Source of the DNA: Delphinus delphis
Lineage: Eukaryota; Chordata; Mammalia; Artiodactyla; Delphinidae
DNA: 64,000 nt
Direction of reading: 5' to 3'
Assembly (NCBI RefSeq): GCF_949987515.2
Contig: NC_082690.1
Span: 105,026,400 to 105,090,399, forward strand
This document shows positions 33,471 through 45,597 of this stretch, piece after piece. The translations under genes were made by a program, and so were the position numbers. The stretch's first letter is position 1. Each line of letters opens with the position of its first letter. The notes under the pieces are model-generated. The model saw only the letters and a list, made by a program, of their open reading frames with translations, was not told the origin of the DNA and ran no database searches.

Positions 33471-35460
33471 AGCTGTAACCACAAATTGTAGCGGCCCTCC
33501 CCGGGGTGGGGGGAGGAGGGGGGAGGAGGGAAGGGAGGGCTTCTGGGGCTCCTCTCCCTCCCACAACACCGAGGGGGGGTGAGGTGAGGCGAGGCTGCGG
33601 CGGTACCACCCTGGGCCTCCCTGGGGGAGGGGGCGGGAGGGCATCAGTGCTTCTGCAAACTCCCAAGAGCCAGGGGAGTGAGCCGGCCTCTCCTTTTCTT
33701 CTCCCTCGGTGTCGGCCCGGGGCGCCTGCCCCCTGCCCGGCGGGGTCCCAGCTCTCACCCTACCTCTGCCTCCAAGTCTCTAACCTTCCCTCCCCTCCCC
33801 CTCCCCCTCCCCCTGAGTAAATGCAATGACACATCCTCCCAAATGCCAGCGAGCTGGCTTCGAAGCAAGTGATGGTGTTTTTCCTGCTGCCCTTTGTCTG
33901 GGCTGACCGCCCCCCTTGCCTATTGTCCCGCCGCCTGTCCCATTTCCAAAAGCTGAGGCTAAGCGAGGCTCCGGGGCTGGGGCAGGTGACTAACCGGCTC
34001 ACAATGCCCCGTGGGGGGCAAGAAGAGGGCAACACAGGCCCACTGCCCAGCGTGGAGGAGAGAAGAGGGCACTTGGCTGAGGGTTTTTCCCTCAAGTTCA
34101 CAGGGTTCTTCATTCTTCTTCTCAGCCGCCAGGAGAGTGCTCATGGGTGGGGGATTTGTAATTCATTAATCAGCACGAGGCACCGGACCAGTTTCAACAC
34201 CAGAGGCTTCAGGGGTGACTCAGCGGGACCGCTCGAATTCTAGGCGATGGACAGACCAAGAGTCCCCACTTGTGAAATGCTTCCCCAAGAAGCCATTTGG
34301 CCATCTCCTGCCTTTGGGGTTTGGATTGTAGGTTTTTTCCGGTGCTGGGGTGGGGGTGGTCTTGAGTGTGGAGTGCTCTCCCTGCGTCCTTCCCTCAGGC
34401 CTGGGTTGGGACTTGCCGGGGCGGGATTCCTAGGGGACCCGTAGCCCAGACCCTCCCTGGAGGGTCTCCCTTCCTCCCTGTACAGAGGGCTGCCAAGGAG
34501 CGTGCAAAGGAAACAGCTCTCATCTGGAGGCCTGCAGACATCCCCACTCTGTGACTTTTCTTGGGGGACGGTCACTTGGTCTCCAAGGCTTGAGTGCTCT
34601 AGAACCGGACCGCCAATTAAATCACTTGGTAATACGTTGCTTTTGTTGTTGTTTATTTGCTGTTTCAAGGAGGGAGAGGTGGTGGGCCAGACCTGAGAGG
34701 TGACTCCTCTCTGGAATAGCATCGGAGCCTGCGCTCACCACTCCTGCCCTGGGTCCCCCCTCCCCCCCGACCGGAGAAGGAAGGACACCCTGCCCGCCCT
34801 GCCATAGCCCCTGCAGCCTGTGGGTCAGAGCAGGCAGCGTGGGCATGACCAGCGCTGGGTTCCCAGGGCAGCTCTTCCCTTTTCTGCACTTCGAGAACTG
34901 GGATGGGGGGGTGGGGGGGTGGGGAAGAAGTTTGTTTTCAATTACCTCACTGGAGTGGGACAGACTCTTGTTGGGTTTGTTTTGGGGTTTTTTTTCCCGC
35001 TTTCTTTCATTTCCTAAACGAGGAGAAAATGAGCTGAGAAAGGGGAGCTGGCGGGGGGGTTGGGGGCAGGGGATTTTCTGGGGCGTCAGGAGCAGCTCTG
35101 ATGAAACCTGCCTTGGAAGGGCCCTTTGCAAAAGTGCTGGGGGGGGGGCCTCCCGCCCACCCCTCCCCCAGCCAGAATGCTGTGGAGTTTCAATGACATT
35201 CTTGGCCAGTGAGCCCGAAGATCTTCTGATGCCCAGGCCAAGGTCAAGGAGGCAGATGCCCAGGGGGTGACTGGCACTGAGGCTGGCCAGGAGGTCCCCT
35301 AGCAGCCACCCTTCCAGAGGGAGGGAGCCACAGAAGGAAGGGGAGCGGGAGGGGGAGAAGGGAGCCTCTCAAGTCCTTCTCCCCTGGTGTGCAGCCTGCT
35401 CCTTGTGGAGAGTGTCTGCACAGACAATGTGGTTTGGATTTGGCTGAGCCCCTCAGCACC

Positions 35461-35483
35461 TTATAAAGCACCTTGCTGAGTCA
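35461..35483 (+). promoter_or_regulatory. MARE/NF-E2-type motif next to a TATA-like sequence
   Basis: TTATAAAGC (35461-35469) is followed by TGCTGAGTCA (474-483 past 35,000), the extended AP-1 half of a Maf recognition element. It lies 2.2 kb upstream of CLCF1. Function is unproven. Confidence 0.3.
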
Positions 35484-37429
35484 GGGAGAAAGCGGCCCCA
35501 ACACGGGAGAGGAGGAGGGGCCAGGGGAGAAAGGGGAAAGAGGGAGAGGGGAGCCGAAGGAAGGGGGGGCTGAGGGAAGAGGAGGGAAAAAAGAAGGGAC
35601 GGGGCAAGAGACACAAAGAGGAGCAGACTGCAGTGGAAGGGGAGGAAAGCTTCCCATGCCCTCACCCCTGCCAGCAAATGTTCACCTCGGGAATCGAGAG
35701 AGAGAGCCTCGGTCTGCAGGAACCGAGGGCTGCAGCTCTGAAGTGGGGACCCAGGCCAGCTGGGTGCAGGGACAACTGGCTTTCCACACCGCCCCGGGCT
35801 TGATGCCGTGACCCTACAAGCTGGGGAAGTCGTGTTCTCCCTCTGCCTCTTGTCTGGACTTGCATCCCTGCCCTCTCCCCTCACCTGGCGGGGACGGGGT
35901 GGGGGGTGGGGGGCAAGCCTCTCCCCTCCCCCATCTTCCCCACTGCCAAAGGGAAAATCAACTCCGTCTCCAAGCTGCCAGTGCCCCTCTGCCCCTCTGT
36001 CTGGGCAAAGGCAGCAGGCTAGGAGCTGCCAGTTGGTTTGGGGTAGGGGCTAGAATAAAGACTGTGCCTTTATTCTGCCAAAATCCCAAAGCGGGCTGGG
36101 CTGAGGGAGTTGCGGGGAGAAGGGAGAAGCAGAGCAGCGAGAGCCCCTCCAGGCTTTCTGTGGGGTGGTGGGCACAGGTGGCTGCCCTCTGATTTCCAGC
36201 TGGGGAACTTGGGGAAGTTCCTGCACCCCTGTGGCTCTCAGAAAGGGATGTTTGTTTGGGGCCCTGCCAGCTCTCACGATCTGGGATTGCTGCTGGGGGC
36301 AGGGCAGAGGTTAGAGGAGACACTGGCCCCCTGAGCTCCAGATCCATCTGTCCCACGAAGCGTTGCACAGGTATTTCCTGAGCCCCTGCTGGGTGCCAGG
36401 TCCCGTAAAGGACAGAGAGACAAGGAAAACCCACCCCTGCCTTCAAGAATTTCACAGTCTTGTGACAAGGGACACTACTAAACTGAGATCAGAGGATGAT
36501 GAGGGAAGGAGAGCTCTGGGCGGAGGTGGAGCTTCTGGATGGAAATGTGGCTGGATGGCAGGAGGGGCAGCGGCAGCCAACCACAGGCCGAAGGGCGTAG
36601 CTCACGGGGCTGCCTGCCGTGGGCAGAGGGCAGAGGGCAGGACTGGGAGTCAGGATGCCAGGCTTCCAATTGGGCGGCGGGCCTTGGGACAAGCCCACCA
36701 CCTCTTGGCGGAATGCGCTGTGACCACCTCTGCCTCCCCTCCCATGGGATGGTGGGAGTATCAGTGAGCTGATAAGGAGGATGCTGTTTTGATGCCCTCT
36801 CTGGCCTTCCAGACTTCAATCCTTACCATCCGCAGGGGGTGGCAGGTCAGGCCTCAAAGGGTGTGTCTGGGTAGGGGGCAGGGCTGGCACCCAGAGATGA
36901 CTGAGCTGCCCTCCAAGGGGCTGGGGGTGAGTCAGTGTTGGCTCAGGGACAGGCTAGGATTCCACCCCTCCCTCCTGCCTCCCCTCCTCCCCCCATAACT
37001 GGCATCCCCAGGGAAGGCTCTCTATATGCCCAAAAGGCCCCATGTCCCATGCAGATGCAGAACTGGCATTGAAGGGGCCCTGACCCCTGGGGTGTCCGGG
37101 GAAGCCTCTGGTCCAGTCCCCTCCTGGTGGGTGAGCAGCAGTGTGGTATTGGAGAAGCCCACAGAGATGAGTAAGGACATTCACTCATTCATTCATTTGT
37201 TCACCAAACATTCCTTGAGTTCCTACTCTGTGCCAGGTGCCAGGGACACAGAGAGGAGGCCTAAGAGGCCCTGGGGTCAAGAGGCAGAGGCTGGCCTGTG
37301 CCGCAGGCAGGAGAGGCAGCGGCCGGCCCCAGAGACTCCGCCAGCCTGCTGCAACGCCTGGCATTCCTTGGCGACACACTGCTCCTTTGCGCCTCTCAGG
37401 CTTAACTCATGACAGGCGTTGAAACGTAC

Positions 37430-37620
37430 TGAGCTCTCACCACGAGTCAGGTTCTGGGCTAAGGCTTTCTGTGAATGATTTCATTCCATTCTTACAATAA
37501 CCCTAGAAAATAAGACCTGCAGTTTCCCCATGTTACACACGAGGGCACTGAGGCTTGGTAACGTGAAGTCGCTTGTCTAAGGTCACACCAGGAGGTAGAA
37601 CCAGGGCTGGAACTGAGGAC
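37430..37620 (-). mobile_element. MIR SINE relic, reverse strand
   Basis: Reversed MIR-like text including CACTGAGGCTTGGTAACGTG and AGGTCACACCAGGAGGTAGA. Confidence 0.65.
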
Positions 37621-38889
37621 CGTTTGCCTTGAGCACCTCGCCCCCTTAACTGCCCCCACGGCGCAGGCGCAGACTCTTGAAAGGAGAAGAGGCTGGATGC
37701 GGAGACGGCAGCGCGTGCAGAGCACCCCCTGGCTATGAGGCATCTAACCTGGGGCACACCTGGTCTCTCTCCTCAGGACACGAGCACGTTCTCTGGGACA
37801 GAGAGTCCCCATGTGCCTGGAGCAGGAGACCTGGGCTCTCCTGCCCGCGACCCGCCACACGCGACTAACTGGGCCAACCATGCCACGTGGCCCTCCTGGG
37901 TCGGTGAGAGGTGCCAGCCTGGGAGCCTTCAGTCCCCTCAGCTGGAATTGTGGATTCCGCGAGCAGAGCAGTGAGTCTGAATCATGGAATGAGCACTGAG
38001 CTGGAAGGCAGACGGCTGCCTGCACACAGAGTCAGGACAAGGCTGTACCTCCTGAGGGCCCGACCGACCGTGTGGCCTGCAAAGCGAGCCGCCGTGGACG
38101 TGCACCCCGGGAGGGGCGCCCCTCTGCCACTACGCACGCGTGCTCCAGCGTGACTGTGCAGGCACAGGGGCCACCGAGGGCAGCAGGGGGAGGAAAGGCG
38201 GCAGGGAGTGCACTTTCCCCTTTCTTCCAGGGTCAGGAGCCCAGAGGGCCTTGCCTCACCCTGAGCTGGCTGTGATGTCAGCGGAAACCCCAGGGCCAAA
38301 GGCCTCCTCCTACCTTAGCAATAGTCCTGCATCCCCCACCTACACCTGGCCCAGCTCAGGCCTCCCGAGAAAAACGGCGCCCACAGCCCGTGCCTCCCAG
38401 CCGAGGAGAGGAACCAGGTCCTGCCGCCTGCCTCTCCCCTGCCCTACCTGGACTGGCTCCCCGTCTGCAAGGATGTCAGGGTGATGGCTGTGTGAGGAAG
38501 ACAGGGGCAGGAGGGGTACCCTCAGGGGCTCCACCACCACCCCAGTCCGCCAGCAGCTTCCCCGCCATTCTCCGGGATGTTCCATTGCCCTGGACACCCC
38601 ATGCCTCGGGCTCTGGGACTCCGGCACCCCGGCAGAGGAGCGGGGTTACCTCTCTCTTACCCTGCAGGAGGATCCTTATCCTGCCCTGCTGAGTCACTGC
38701 CGCTCCTCCGCTCTGCCCCCTCCTTCCCGCCAGCGTTCCTCCTTCAGCCTTCTCAGGCTTTCTCCAGACTGTCTGGGTTCCACAGGGGCCCCGGGGGCGG
38801 GGGGCGGGTGTCAGAGGACAGACTGCACTTGGCCCCTCTGGGGGGCTGTCCCAGCACCGCTGGGAGCTTGGCAGCACATGAAGGTGCCG

Positions 38890-39050
38890 CTCCGCCTTCA
38901 CCAGCTGTGTGGCCTTGGGAGAGCCACTTGACTCCTCTACACCTCAGTTTTCTCTTGCATAAGACAGGGGAGATGATAATGATGCCTTCCTCAGTTAACA
39001 CAAGTCAAATCTCTGGCACTTAAAACGCGACAAGGTTAAATATTATCATT
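38890..39050 (+). mobile_element. MIR SINE relic
   Basis: MIR core wording: CAGCTGTGTGGCCTTGGGAG, then CACCTCAGTTTTCTCTTGCA and a GATAATGATG tail. Confidence 0.7.
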
Positions 39051-41139
39051 ATCTGCCCTCCAGGCCCTATCCTCCCTTCTCTGCTAAGGATGTGCCCCGA
39101 CCCCTGCAAGCCTCCATGTCTACAAGTCTGTCTGTCTGTACCTACTCTGTTCTTTCCACTCTGCCTTCTTCCTGAGGCCTGTCCCCAGCACCCCCATGCT
39201 GACTCCCCGCACTGGGCACAGACACAGAACTCTAGAGAGTTCTGGAGTTGGGCCGCCGCTCAGCTTTCCTCCAACGATAAACGATCCTGAGCGTCTGCCT
39301 CGGCATCCCAGACAGCTTCCTCATAGGGGGTCAGTGTCTTGGAGGAGGGCCGGCCGGAGCGGGGAGGATGGACACAGGGCACAGTGAGCTCTGAAGCGAC
39401 CTGGGGAGACAGCCCACCCTGGCTGTGCCGGGCGCCGGCCCCCATCTGTCTGTGAGGAGCTCACCGGGCCCCAAAGCCTCCTTTCCGAGGTCTACCTCGT
39501 GATCCTCGGCAGAGCGCCCTGAGCATGTGTCGGTTTCAGCCGCTGACGGCTGCAAAATGAAAATTTCATTGTTAAATGAAACAGGGACTCAAGAGCTCGG
39601 ACAGGTGTGAGAACGGCTGTAGTGCCGAGAAGGGAGAGGTCAGAGGTCAGGGGGATGTCAAGGGAGACTTTGAGGGTGGCTGGGGAGAAACCGAGCAGCC
39701 AGAGTTGGGGAACCACACCTGGCCTGGAACCGGTTCCTGGGCCGGGAGGAACTGGCACTCGGGCCTGTAGGACTCAGTCACCCCCCCTCAAGGCTTTCTG
39801 AAGCATCTCCTGTATGTGCCCGCGGAACAGCATGGTCCTACGGAGACCACACCCTGCCCGTCAGGGGCTGGGGGTCTGCGGGGACAGAGGGAAGATGGTT
39901 CCAGAGCCACCCTGCTCTTAGTTAGGGGCCTCATCCCCGCCCTGCCCCCAGTTCTCTGAAGTCTCTCCTTTCCCCCCACCCCCCACCCCGGCACTGTAGG
40001 AAGCCCACCTTGGCCAGAGAGGATGCCTTCTGGGCGCCTAGCCCCGTGTTGGACACAGAGCTGGGACCCTCGGGTGCCTGCTTGCCCTCCCCAGGGCAGA
40101 CCAGCCTGGTCTCTGTGCTGGAAGCTGGGACTGGACACGGTGTCTGTCTCCCTCTGCTGGTCCCTTAGGGGACAGCCAGGACAGAGTGCTTTCCCCAGAG
40201 CGGGTGGTCCCATGGCTCCCGAAACAGCGGATGGCGAGGAAAGGGTCTGGGGACTCAGGCTGGGCTCCAGGCTGTAGGAACACCAACACTGCCGCCCAGG
40301 TTCCCTCGGTCCAAAGCCGGCCTCCAACAGAGGCCCCGAGGGGTGGTCTCAGGGAGGCCAGGTCGCCTCCCTGATGCTTTCCCTGCGGGCCCGCAGGCCA
40401 CAAACAGCTTCCTTCCCTTCTAACCCATGAATGGAGCTGTCAACCACAGATTTATCTAAACCTTTTGTGAAGCTATTTATACTTCCAGCCAAGACCGCAT
40501 CTCGGGGTAATGAGTTCCATCGGAGTCCTCCCCTGCTGGGTGAAGCACGCTGCCTTTCGTTTGTCCTAAACTTACCTCACTTGTGCTCCAAGGGGGCCCT
40601 GTAACTCCAGCATGCCAGGTTTTGGTGAACAAGCCTGAGCTTCCCCTTCCCGTCTGCAGGTTTAAAAATTCCATCCCATCTCCCTCCACCTTCAGCCCTG
40701 CAGTCTGAAGGGACCTGGTCTCTGACCTGTGCCTGGAGCCTAGCAGTGCGGGCACAGCCATTACCTCATGCCAGCCTCCAGTTAGCTGGTGCGGCAGAGG
40801 GCACACCGGGGGCCCAGAATCAAGGGGCGGCACGCAGCCCTGCCTACACCCACGCCTCTTCTTGGGGCTGACTTCTACCCCAACCCTAATTCTCTGAGTA
40901 TTTTCCAGTTCCTGGCCTCCAGAACTTTCCTCTGTAATGTTTCTGTGGGGGGATTTCCCTCTCACTTCCTAGAATGGATTCACCCTGGCTTCGTCCGTGC
41001 TGGTGATGTATTTTGTCCCTGGTCCTGACCCCAGAATACCATGAGGGGGTCACTCCAGAGATGGGGGTGCTAGGACACAGCAATCCCAGTAACAGCAACA
41101 CTGACCATGTGAACTAAGGGCTTTATTTTTTTTAATAAT

Positions 41140-41431
41140 TTTTTTTTTTTTTTTGGCTGTGTTGGGTCTTCGTTGCTGCACGTAGGCTTTCTCTAGTTGC
41201 GGCGAGCAGGGGCTACTCCTGGTTGCGATGTGCGGGCTTCTCCTTGGGGTGGCTTCTCTGGTTGCGGAGCACGGGCTCTAGGCGTGCGGGCTCTAGAGTG
41301 CAGCCTCAGTAGCTGTGGCGCACGGGCCTAGTTGCTCCGCGGCACGTGGGATCTTCCCAGACCAGGGCTCGAACCCGTGTCCCCTGCACTGGCAGGTGGA
41401 TTCTTAACCACTTCACCATCAGGGAAGTCCC
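41140..41431 (-). mobile_element. CHR-type SINE, long form, reverse strand
   Basis: Reverse-strand long-form SINE. It starts with poly(T) and GGCTGTGTTGGGTCTTCGTT, carries a B-box-like GGGCTCGAACCC and ends with the reversed head CACCATCAGGGAAGTCCC. Confidence 0.9.
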
Positions 41432-42020
41432 TGGCTTCAAGTCTTGTAACCTCTCTGAACCCTATACTCTTGGGGCATCTGACCTGTTTATTAAACCACT
41501 GCTATGTGCCAGGCTTGTTCTGGTTGCTGGGAGAAATGCCAGTGAACAAGAAAGGCCCGGGCAGGGCTTGCCTCTGGGGGCTCGAGGCACCTGGTGTGCC
41601 ACAAAGGCATGATAGGTGGGCAAGTAGAGCCCCACCAGCTCAGTGCCCCCAGCAGCTCAGAGCTCCCTTACCTGCTCGGCAACCCCAGAGTCACCAGGCA
41701 AATCCCGTCTCCCGTGTGCGCAGCCCAGCAGGCTCTGCCAGAGGCTTTGGCACAGTCAGGCCCTCTGGTTTGTCTCTCTCCAGTCGAGTGGAAGCCCACG
41801 AGGGCAGGGAGTTTCGTCGTGTGCTTTCTTTCCTACACTCAGGAAAGCGTGTCTAACACGTGTTAAATGAACGAATTACTGAGCTCTGAGGATTCTGCGA
41901 TTTCAAACGTAACTAGTTGAGTGAGAAGCGGTGGTTGAACGGAAGATATTTCCAGACAGAAAATTAGTTTAAAAGTTTGAAATGGTAACCACCTTCATCC
42001 GTTCCATATCCACCCCTGAT

Positions 42021-42024
<4 letters not shown>

Positions 42025-42063
<39 letters not shown>
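42025..42063. repeat. (AC)n microsatellite
   Basis: About 19 uninterrupted AC units. Confidence 0.95.
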
Positions 42064-42066
<3 letters not shown>

Positions 42067-42469
42067 ACATACTTGTGTACTTGAAGGAGACCACCTCTAC
42101 TGTGGGGTATGGCGAAGACTGTAAGAATGTGGGGTTTGAAAGGATCTTGAGAGAGCATCTCATCCAACCCCCTCATTTTATCAAGGAGGAAACAGGCTCA
42201 GAGAAGGGCCTCGACTTGCTTGAGGCTGTCTGTAGCAGGGCTAGAGTCGCAAGGTCCTCGTCCGCCGTTGTGTGTTCTCCCTTCTGGACCTGAAGGGCCT
42301 TTTCGGCTACGCCAACTGCAAGCCTGGAGAGGCTGCTTGGCCTCCGATGGGAAAGCTCCCTTCCAGCCCCACAGCCTGGGGGAAGCAGGCCTGCCAATTC
42401 CAGCTCCTCTCCAGAGCTGCGGCTAGGTGAGGGGCTCAGGGAAGCCGAAGGGCCCCCTCGGGATCACAG

Positions 42470-42615
42470 CACGTCAAGGTGGGAAGGGACCTCAGTGAGT
42501 ATCTCGTGCCACCAACCACACTGTACAGCCGCAGAGACAGGAGGGACTCGCCCAAAGTCACACAGCAAGTCAGCGCTGAAGCACAGACCAGAGACCCAGG
42601 ACTCCCGAGTCCTGG
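42470..42615 (-). mobile_element. MIR SINE relic, reverse strand
   Basis: Reversed MIR-like sequence with CAAAGTCACACAGCAAGTCA and flanking text of the expected type. Confidence 0.55.
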
Positions 42616-42727
42616 CTCTAGGCTCTTTTCTCGTGTCTGAACCCTTCAGAAGGGTCAGGTGCTTCCCAACTTTTGGCAGGTGTGTGCGTGCAGTGGAAGA
42701 AAGACTCATCAAAAGTCCTGAAGCGTT

Positions 42728-42921
42728 GGGAATTCCCTGGTGGTGCAGTGGATTAGACTCCGTGCTCCCAACACAGGGGGCCCGGGTTCGATCCCTGGTC
42801 AGGGAACTAGATCCCACATGCACGCCGCAACTAAGAGTTCACATGCCTCAACTAAGGAGCCCGCTCGCAGCAACTAAGACCTGGTGCAACCAAATAAATA
42901 AATATTAAAAAAAAAAAGAGA
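42728..42921 (+). mobile_element. tRNA-derived SINE, intermediate length
   Basis: A SINE of about 190 bp with head GGAATTCCCTGGTGGTGCAG, B-box GGGTTCGATCCC, repeats of a CAACTAAG unit and a CAAATAAATAAATATT tail plus poly(A). The target-site duplication AAAGTCCTGAAGCGTT is repeated after it as AAAGTCCTAAAGCGTT. It probably belongs to an older CHR subtype than the full-length copies. Confidence 0.87.
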
Positions 42922-43887
42922 AAGTCCTAAAGCGTTTACGTCTCCCTCTCCCTTCCCCCGGGGCCTTGCTCCAACGACCTCGATGCCACAGGACCCTACT
43001 GGTCCCATAGGTGTCAGGGGCAGAGACACGGGTGTGCGATTAGTCACACCTTCCCCTCCCTGCCTTCCAGGGAGCTTTGGCATCTATCTTCTGTTCCAGC
43101 TGGGCTGCTCCGGCAATGGCTGTGGGGAAGAGATGGAGAAGCCATGAAGGCTCTGCTGATTTTCACTGGAATGAAAAGAGAGAGGACGAGATCCAGAGAG
43201 AAGGAGGAAAGTAAAGAAGAGAATAACGAATGCTAGGTTCCTTGGGGGGCAGGGGTTTGCACAGAATGTGGGGGGACAGCTATTGTTCATGGAAGGGTTG
43301 GACTGTGGGCAGAGGCTGGAAGTTTTGTTCCTTTCATCACAGCACCATGCTACGTGCTACGAGGGAACCAGAGGCAACTCGGCTACACTTGGGTCACACA
43401 CCTATTCACTGAACGCATACTTACTGATCACCTGCTGAGGGCCAGGCCCTGCGGGAGGTAGAGGGATACAGTAACAAACAAAACAGACTAGGTCCCTGCC
43501 CTCATGGAGCTGACATAACTAGGGGCATTAAAGAAGTAGACACTATGAAATAATGTTGAGTTGGGAGAAGTGCTGTGGATAACCCAGAGCAAGGGCTTAG
43601 CTAGACAATGCAGGGTGGGGGGTGGCGGGTGGAGGGGGAAGAGGAGAAGGCCTATCTGAGGATGGGCAACTGAAGCTGAGCCCTAGGAAGAGAAGGCGCC
43701 AGCCTATGAGAAGGGGAAAGAGCGTTCCAAGTAGTGGGGACAGCTTTACAGAGATCCCAAGGTGGAAAAGGATGTGGTTCGTTCAGGGAACTGATGGGGC
43801 CAGTTCTGATGCACAGGAAGGCCACAGACAGGTGGAGAGATGGGTGGGGCCCGCTCCTTCCTGCAGGTTTGGGGTAAGGGGTTTAGA

Positions 43888-44011
43888 ATTTTTTGGGGGG
43901 GGCGGCCAGGACTCACGGCTTGCTGGATCTTAGTTCCCCCACCAGGGATTGAACCCATGCCCTCAGCAGTGAAAGTGCGGTGTCCTAACCACTGACTGCC
44001 ACGGAATCCCC
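43888..44011 (-). mobile_element. tRNA-derived SINE, minimal form, reverse strand
   Basis: A minimal reverse-strand SINE of about 120 bp containing GGGATTGAACCC and ending in GCCACGGAATCCCC. It is flanked by the perfect 12-bp duplication AAGGGGTTTAGA (43876-43887 and 44012-44023). Confidence 0.88.
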
Positions 44012-45059
44012 AAGGGGTTTAGATTTGACGGCAAGTATAGTAGTTGGGAACCACTGCAGGGTCTACACCAGGGAGAGGCGTGACACAGTTTACATTTTAG
44101 GAAGGTCACATTGATGCTGCTTGGAGAGTGGACTGGAGGAGACAGGGAACCACCCAGGGAGCTCCCACAGTCATTCGGGTGAGAGATGATGGTGGCCTGA
44201 GCCAGGACGATGGCAGTGGACATGGGAGAAAAGGACGAAGTTGCCATCTGTTTGAGAGGCAGAGCAGTCAGGGCTCGCTGGAGGCTTGCAGTATGTAGGG
44301 TGCGGGAGAGCATGGGGTCAAGGATGACTCCAGGTTTACTGACCTAAAGCCTGGGTAGAGGGAGTACCATTTACACAGACCCTGCTAAAAGGCAAGAATA
44401 ACCTCTCCCAGTGCTCCAGGGAAACTTGGTGAGGGAGTGGAGCTGAAGGCAAGGAGAGGAAGAAACAAAGTGGGGTCCAGGACTGCAGGCCAGGAGCAGG
44501 AGGGCAAGGGGCCCACAGACAAACATGGCCTCCTCACTGGGGACAGTACCAGAGGGGCAAGTCCAGATGGGCCCTAAAGGAACGCAGTGGTGCCCAGGGC
44601 CCTTCAAAGCACACTGGGTGCTGCAGGGAACTAGAGGTCAGGGAGCCCCTCCAGGACTTCCCTTCCAGTTCACGCAGCGGAGGACCGAGGCCCAGGGCTA
44701 GGGGAAGACCTGCCCGCCGATGAAGCCCCTCCTTCGGCACAGTCCCTTGGTCGTTTTTTCAAAGGGCCACATACGCATGCGTCTAACCTCAGAAAACGTT
44801 TCCAGCCCTTCCCGTTAGTGACCCTCCTCATTTGACAGCGCTCACCCCTCCTCTCACAGACCCACTTCCCTCCCAACGGGGGCAAAGCCCCATGCACCGC
44901 TGAGCCTTTACTCTCACCTTCCCCTGCCAGCCACACCCTTCTACCCCTTTCTGTCCGGAGAATCTTCTCTTCTTCGGGATCAACGCAGGATCCTCGAAGC
45001 CAGAGCGAAGAGCCACTTCCCACCCCGGGATCCTGCCGCAACGTGCTTTAATTTCTTTT

Positions 45060-45597
45060 TAGTGCCAGTGGTTGCTGCTTCTGTGCGTGTCCCCGGCTCG
45101 GATTGGGTGCGACGGTCTGCCTTCGACCCCGTACCCACGACAGACGCCCAGAAAATCCGTTCTAAATTAGTGACCCAGGCGGGCTCGCCCGCACATCTCC
45201 GGATTCGCTTCCCCACACCCTTTGAGCGCCTTGCGTTCGGGTGCGCAGCCGCGCTGGGCCCCGCTCACAGGCCCGGCTCACCCGGGGCGCTGAAGGGCCG
45301 AGGGAGGCCCTGGACCCCGCGAAGAGACAAGCCAGGAAGGCGCCCGGCGCTCCCGGATCACGTGACCGCCACCAGCGGGACTCTGTCACGTGACGGCGCA
45401 GCCGGCGAGCGTTTTTCTCACGTGACGGAGGTGCAGGCGTGTGGCCCAATGAGGAGGCGGGGGCGGGGCTTCCGGGGGCGGTGCGCGGGAAGAGAACCCG
45501 GGGCACCCGCGGCGGCAGGGGAGACCCGGAGGGGAGCAGCGAGCTGGGGTCCAGTCCGGGGCCCGCCGCCTTTCACAGCCCGGCCGCAGGGAGCAGC
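45060..45597 (+). promoter_or_regulatory. RAD9A promoter with three TCACGTGAC E-boxes
   Basis: A CpG-rich promoter with no TATA box. TCACGTGAC occurs at 45358-45366, 45386-45394 and 45418-45426. The middle copy is the full palindrome GTCACGTGAC, matching the CLEAR/USF/TFE-type E-box. A CCAAT box (CCCAATGAGG, about 45444) and GGGGGCGGGGC with an adjacent ETS-like CTTCCGGG (45459-45477) follow before the ATG at 45598. Confidence 0.75.

Larger units (their letters stand above)
33480..45050. other. intergenic interval between CLCF1 and RAD9A
   Basis: About 11.5 kb with no gene I can support. Open frames are short, overlapping and without family motifs. Contents include a G-run-rich patch (33504-33540), AP-1/MARE-type motifs (34216, 35474, 36928), MIR relics, an AC microsatellite and three SINEs (41140, 42728, 43888). 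Non-coding RNA genes cannot be excluded. Confidence 0.6.

Noticed and set aside
32266..33666. Very long open frames (over 350 codons) on both strands in the CLCF1 CpG island
   Set aside because: They consist of Pro/Arg/Gly/Ala-rich sequence produced by GC bias, occur in overlapping frames on both strands and show no domain. The real coding content here is only the short CLCF1 first exon.
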